This document shows positions 5,372 to 6,626 of a stretch of 6,626 nt of DNA, piece by piece. The stretch comes from Pseudonocardia sp. Lineage in GTDB: Bacteria > Actinomycetota > Actinomycetes > Mycobacteriales > Pseudonocardiaceae. How positions within the stretch are numbered: position 1 is the stretch's first letter; each line of letters opens with the position of its first letter. Below the pieces are notes generated by a model that worked only from the letters and a program-made list of their open reading frames with translations, did not search any database and was not told where the DNA came from. The stretch lies in assembly GCA_030147065.1 (NCBI GenBank), contig JASLAP010000678.1:1-6626 (forward strand). The letters are read 5' to 3'. The position numbers were made by a program, and so were the translations under genes.

Positions 5372-5956
5372 GTGACGTCGATGCGTAACAAGCCGGTTCG
5401 GCCGGATGACGCAGCCGTCCTCGACGCGGCCCTGCAGTGCGTGCTCGCGGTCGGGGTGCGCCGCACGACCCTCACCGACGTCGCGCGGCGGGCCGGCGTC
5501 TCCCGGATGACGCTCTACCGCCGCTGGCCCGACCTGGACGCGCTGGTGGCCGACCTGATGACGCGCGAGCTGCTCGCGGTCGCGGGCGACGGCCTGGTCG
5601 CCGCGGCCCCGGACCGGGCGACCCTGGTCGACCGGGTGGTCGACGTCCTGGACCGGCTGCGCGTGCACCCGCTGATCCGCAAGATCGTCGACGTCGACCC
5701 CGAACTGCTGCTGCCCTACGTCCTGCACCGCCGCGGCCGCAGCACCGACGCCTTCCTGCGCCACCTGGTCGAGGCCGTGGCCACCGCCCAGGCCGGGGGG
5801 ACCGTGCGGGCCGGCGACCCCGCGGTGCTCGGCCGGTTCCTGCTGCTCACCGGGCAGGCCTACGTGCTGTCGGCGACCGCGGTCGCCGGGGACGCGGCGC
5901 CCGAGCACCTCACCGCCGAGCTGCGCGAGCTGATCGACCGGTACCTGCGGCCGTGA
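5372..5956 (+). CDS. TetR/AcrR-family transcriptional regulator
   Basis: This 194-residue one-domain-plus-ligand-domain repressor is cytoplasmic. The N-terminal HTH spans about residues 14-60: ILD-like helix AAVLDAALQCVLAVGVRRTT, then LTDVARRAGVSRMTLYRRWP (34-53), the classic TetR recognition helix with its Tyr-Arg-Arg-Trp ending. Residues 61-194 are the helical ligand-binding and dimerisation domain, including DPELLLPYVLHRRGRS (109-124), too variable to name a ligand. Start GTG 5372 is chosen because it is 7 nt after a TANNNT box (leaderless); ATG 5381 is an alternative. The gene overlaps glpD by 4 nt (GTGA), so the two are co-transcribed and probably translationally coupled. It is divergent from the AGPS-like/lipid kinase operon. 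The arrangement suggests autoregulation and control of both arms. By synteny it corresponds to M. tuberculosis Rv2250c. Confidence 0.88.
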   Translation: MTSMRNKPVRPDDAAVLDAALQCVLAVGVRRTTLTDVARRAGVSRMTLYRRWPDLDALVADLMTRELLAVAGDGLVAAAPDRATLVDRVVDVLDRLRVHPLIRKIVDVDPELLLPYVLHRRGRSTDAFLRHLVEAVATAQAGGTVRAGDPAVLGRFLLLTGQAYVLSATAVAGDAAPEHLTAELRELIDRYLRP

Positions 5957-6626
5957 GCACCTCGCTGAACGCCGCCCGCCGCGCCCGCGAGCTGGCCGCG
6001 CTCGACGGCAGTGACCGCAGTGACGTCGTCGACCTGCTGGTCGTCGGGCTCGGGGTGACCGGGGCGGGGGTCGCGCTCGACGCCGCCTCCCGCGGCCTGT
6101 CCGTGGTCGCCGTGGACGCGCACGACCTGGCCTTCGGCACCTCGCGGTGGAGCTCGAAGCTGGTGCACGGCGGGCTGCGCTACCTGGCCGCCGGGCAGGT
6201 CGGGGTGGCCTGGGCGAGCATGACCGAGCGGCGGGTGCTGCTGGAGCGGGTGGCCCCGCACCTGGTCCGGCCCCTGCCGATGCTGCTGCCGACGTTGCCG
6301 CCGGCCGGCCGTCGCGCCGCGCTCACCGGCGCCGGCCTGGTCGCGGCCGACCTGATGTCCCGGTCCGCGGGCACCCGGCGGGCGACCCTGCCCCGCCCCC
6401 GGCGGGTCGGTGCGGCTGAAGCGGTCCGCCTCGCCCCGGCGCTGCGCCGCGCGGACCTGCGCGGGGGCTGGGTGTCCTGGGACGGGCAGCTGATCGACGA
6501 CGCGCGGCTGGTCGTCGCCCTGGCGCGCACCGCGGCCGGGCTCGGGGCCCGGGTGCTCACCCGGTGCCGGGCCACCGCGCTGACCGGCGACAGCGCCCGC
6601 ATCCGCGACGAACTCACCGGCCACCC
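5953..6626 (+). CDS. glpD: Glycerol-3-phosphate dehydrogenase, FAD-dependent (partial, 3' end outside window)
   Basis: The first 224 residues are present. GlpD (EC 1.1.5.3) oxidises sn-glycerol 3-phosphate to dihydroxyacetone phosphate at the membrane surface, passing electrons to the quinone pool. The N-terminus (SLNAARRARELAAL) is typical of mycobacterial-type GlpD1. The Rossmann FAD motif is DLLVVGLGVTGAG (27-39), retaining GxGxxG at 32-37, with Asp55 at the end of the second strand where Glu is more usual. The signature FGTSRWSSKLVHGGLRYLA (61-79) and the later WVSWDGQLIDDARL (173-186) confirm the family. Start GTG 5953 overlaps the TetR stop. AGT is used twice within a 9-nt tandem repeat (6008-6025), unlike the surrounding codon use. 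No frameshift is seen up to the window edge. By synteny it corresponds to M. tuberculosis Rv2249c (glpD1). Its product, DHAP, is the backbone precursor for the acyl-DHAP used by AGPS-type enzymes. Confidence 0.93.
   Translation, partial: MSTSLNAARRARELAALDGSDRSDVVDLLVVGLGVTGAGVALDAASRGLSVVAVDAHDLAFGTSRWSSKLVHGGLRYLAAGQVGVAWASMTERRVLLERVAPHLVRPLPMLLPTLPPAGRRAALTGAGLVAADLMSRSAGTRRATLPRPRRVGAAEAVRLAPALRRADLRGGWVSWDGQLIDDARLVVALARTAAGLGARVLTRCRATALTGDSARIRDELTGH

Noticed and set aside
3264..5375. Plus-strand open frame of 703 codons opposite the flavoprotein gene
   Set aside because: It is Arg/Gly/Pro/Ala-rich with no family signature and lies antisense to a gene with clear AGPS/FAD motifs; it is a GC-rich shadow frame.
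3607..5475. Minus-strand 622-codon frame, offset from the flavoprotein frame
   Set aside because: It is low-complexity Arg/Ala/Gly-rich and extends across the control region into tetR; the frame with recognisable motifs is the 3702-5309 one.
1..6626. tRNA, rRNA, CRISPR array, insertion sequence or attachment site
   Set aside because: None was seen on reading both strands: no transposase, no regular repeat-spacer pattern, no long terminal inverted repeats, and no tRNA-like cloverleaf.

Overview
The window is chromosomal DNA from a very GC-rich actinobacterium. The evidence is third-position G/C in every gene, frequent GTG/TTG starts, -10 boxes of the TANNNT type sitting 7 nt before start codons, an XRE/DUF5753 regulator of a kind almost confined to filamentous actinomycetes, and a steroid-dehydrogenase fragment. 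A Pseudonocardia-like member of the Pseudonocardiales is my best guess; that is an impression from the protein sequences, not a search result. I see no insertion sequence, tRNA, rRNA or CRISPR.

Layout. (1) 1-316 (+) is the 3' end of a 3-ketosteroid delta1-dehydrogenase gene. (2) 490-1398 (+) encodes an XRE-type helix-turn-helix regulator with a DUF5753 domain, with no visible DUF397 partner. (3) 1399-1539 is a short region holding a terminator-like hairpin, a -10 box within a CCCTAGGG palindrome, a possible leaderless 32-codon leader ORF and a long inverted repeat; it leads into (4) an MFS efflux-type transporter, 1540-2727 (+). (5) The transporter converges on a minus-strand pair read from right to left: an alkyl-dihydroxyacetonephosphate-synthase-like flavoprotein (5309-3702), then a diacylglycerol/lipid kinase (3610-2735). 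(6) Divergent from that pair, a TetR regulator (5372-5956, +) overlaps by 4 nt the start of glpD (5953 to the window edge, +), an FAD glycerol-3-phosphate dehydrogenase.

The right half is the most interesting part. The order [lipid kinase <- AGPS-like flavoprotein] [TetR -> GlpD] matches, from memory, Mycobacterium tuberculosis Rv2252-Rv2251-Rv2250c-Rv2249c, including the divergent arrangement. GlpD makes dihydroxyacetone phosphate (DHAP), AGPS-type enzymes act on acyl-DHAP, and the kinase phosphorylates a neutral glycerolipid. The locus therefore reads as a TetR-controlled glycerol-phosphate/glycerolipid module, possibly for ether lipids. The shared 62-bp control region contains an imperfect palindrome over the presumed tetR -10 box, a plausible operator for both directions. 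The left half (steroid enzyme, XRE regulator, MFS pump) shows no functional link to it.
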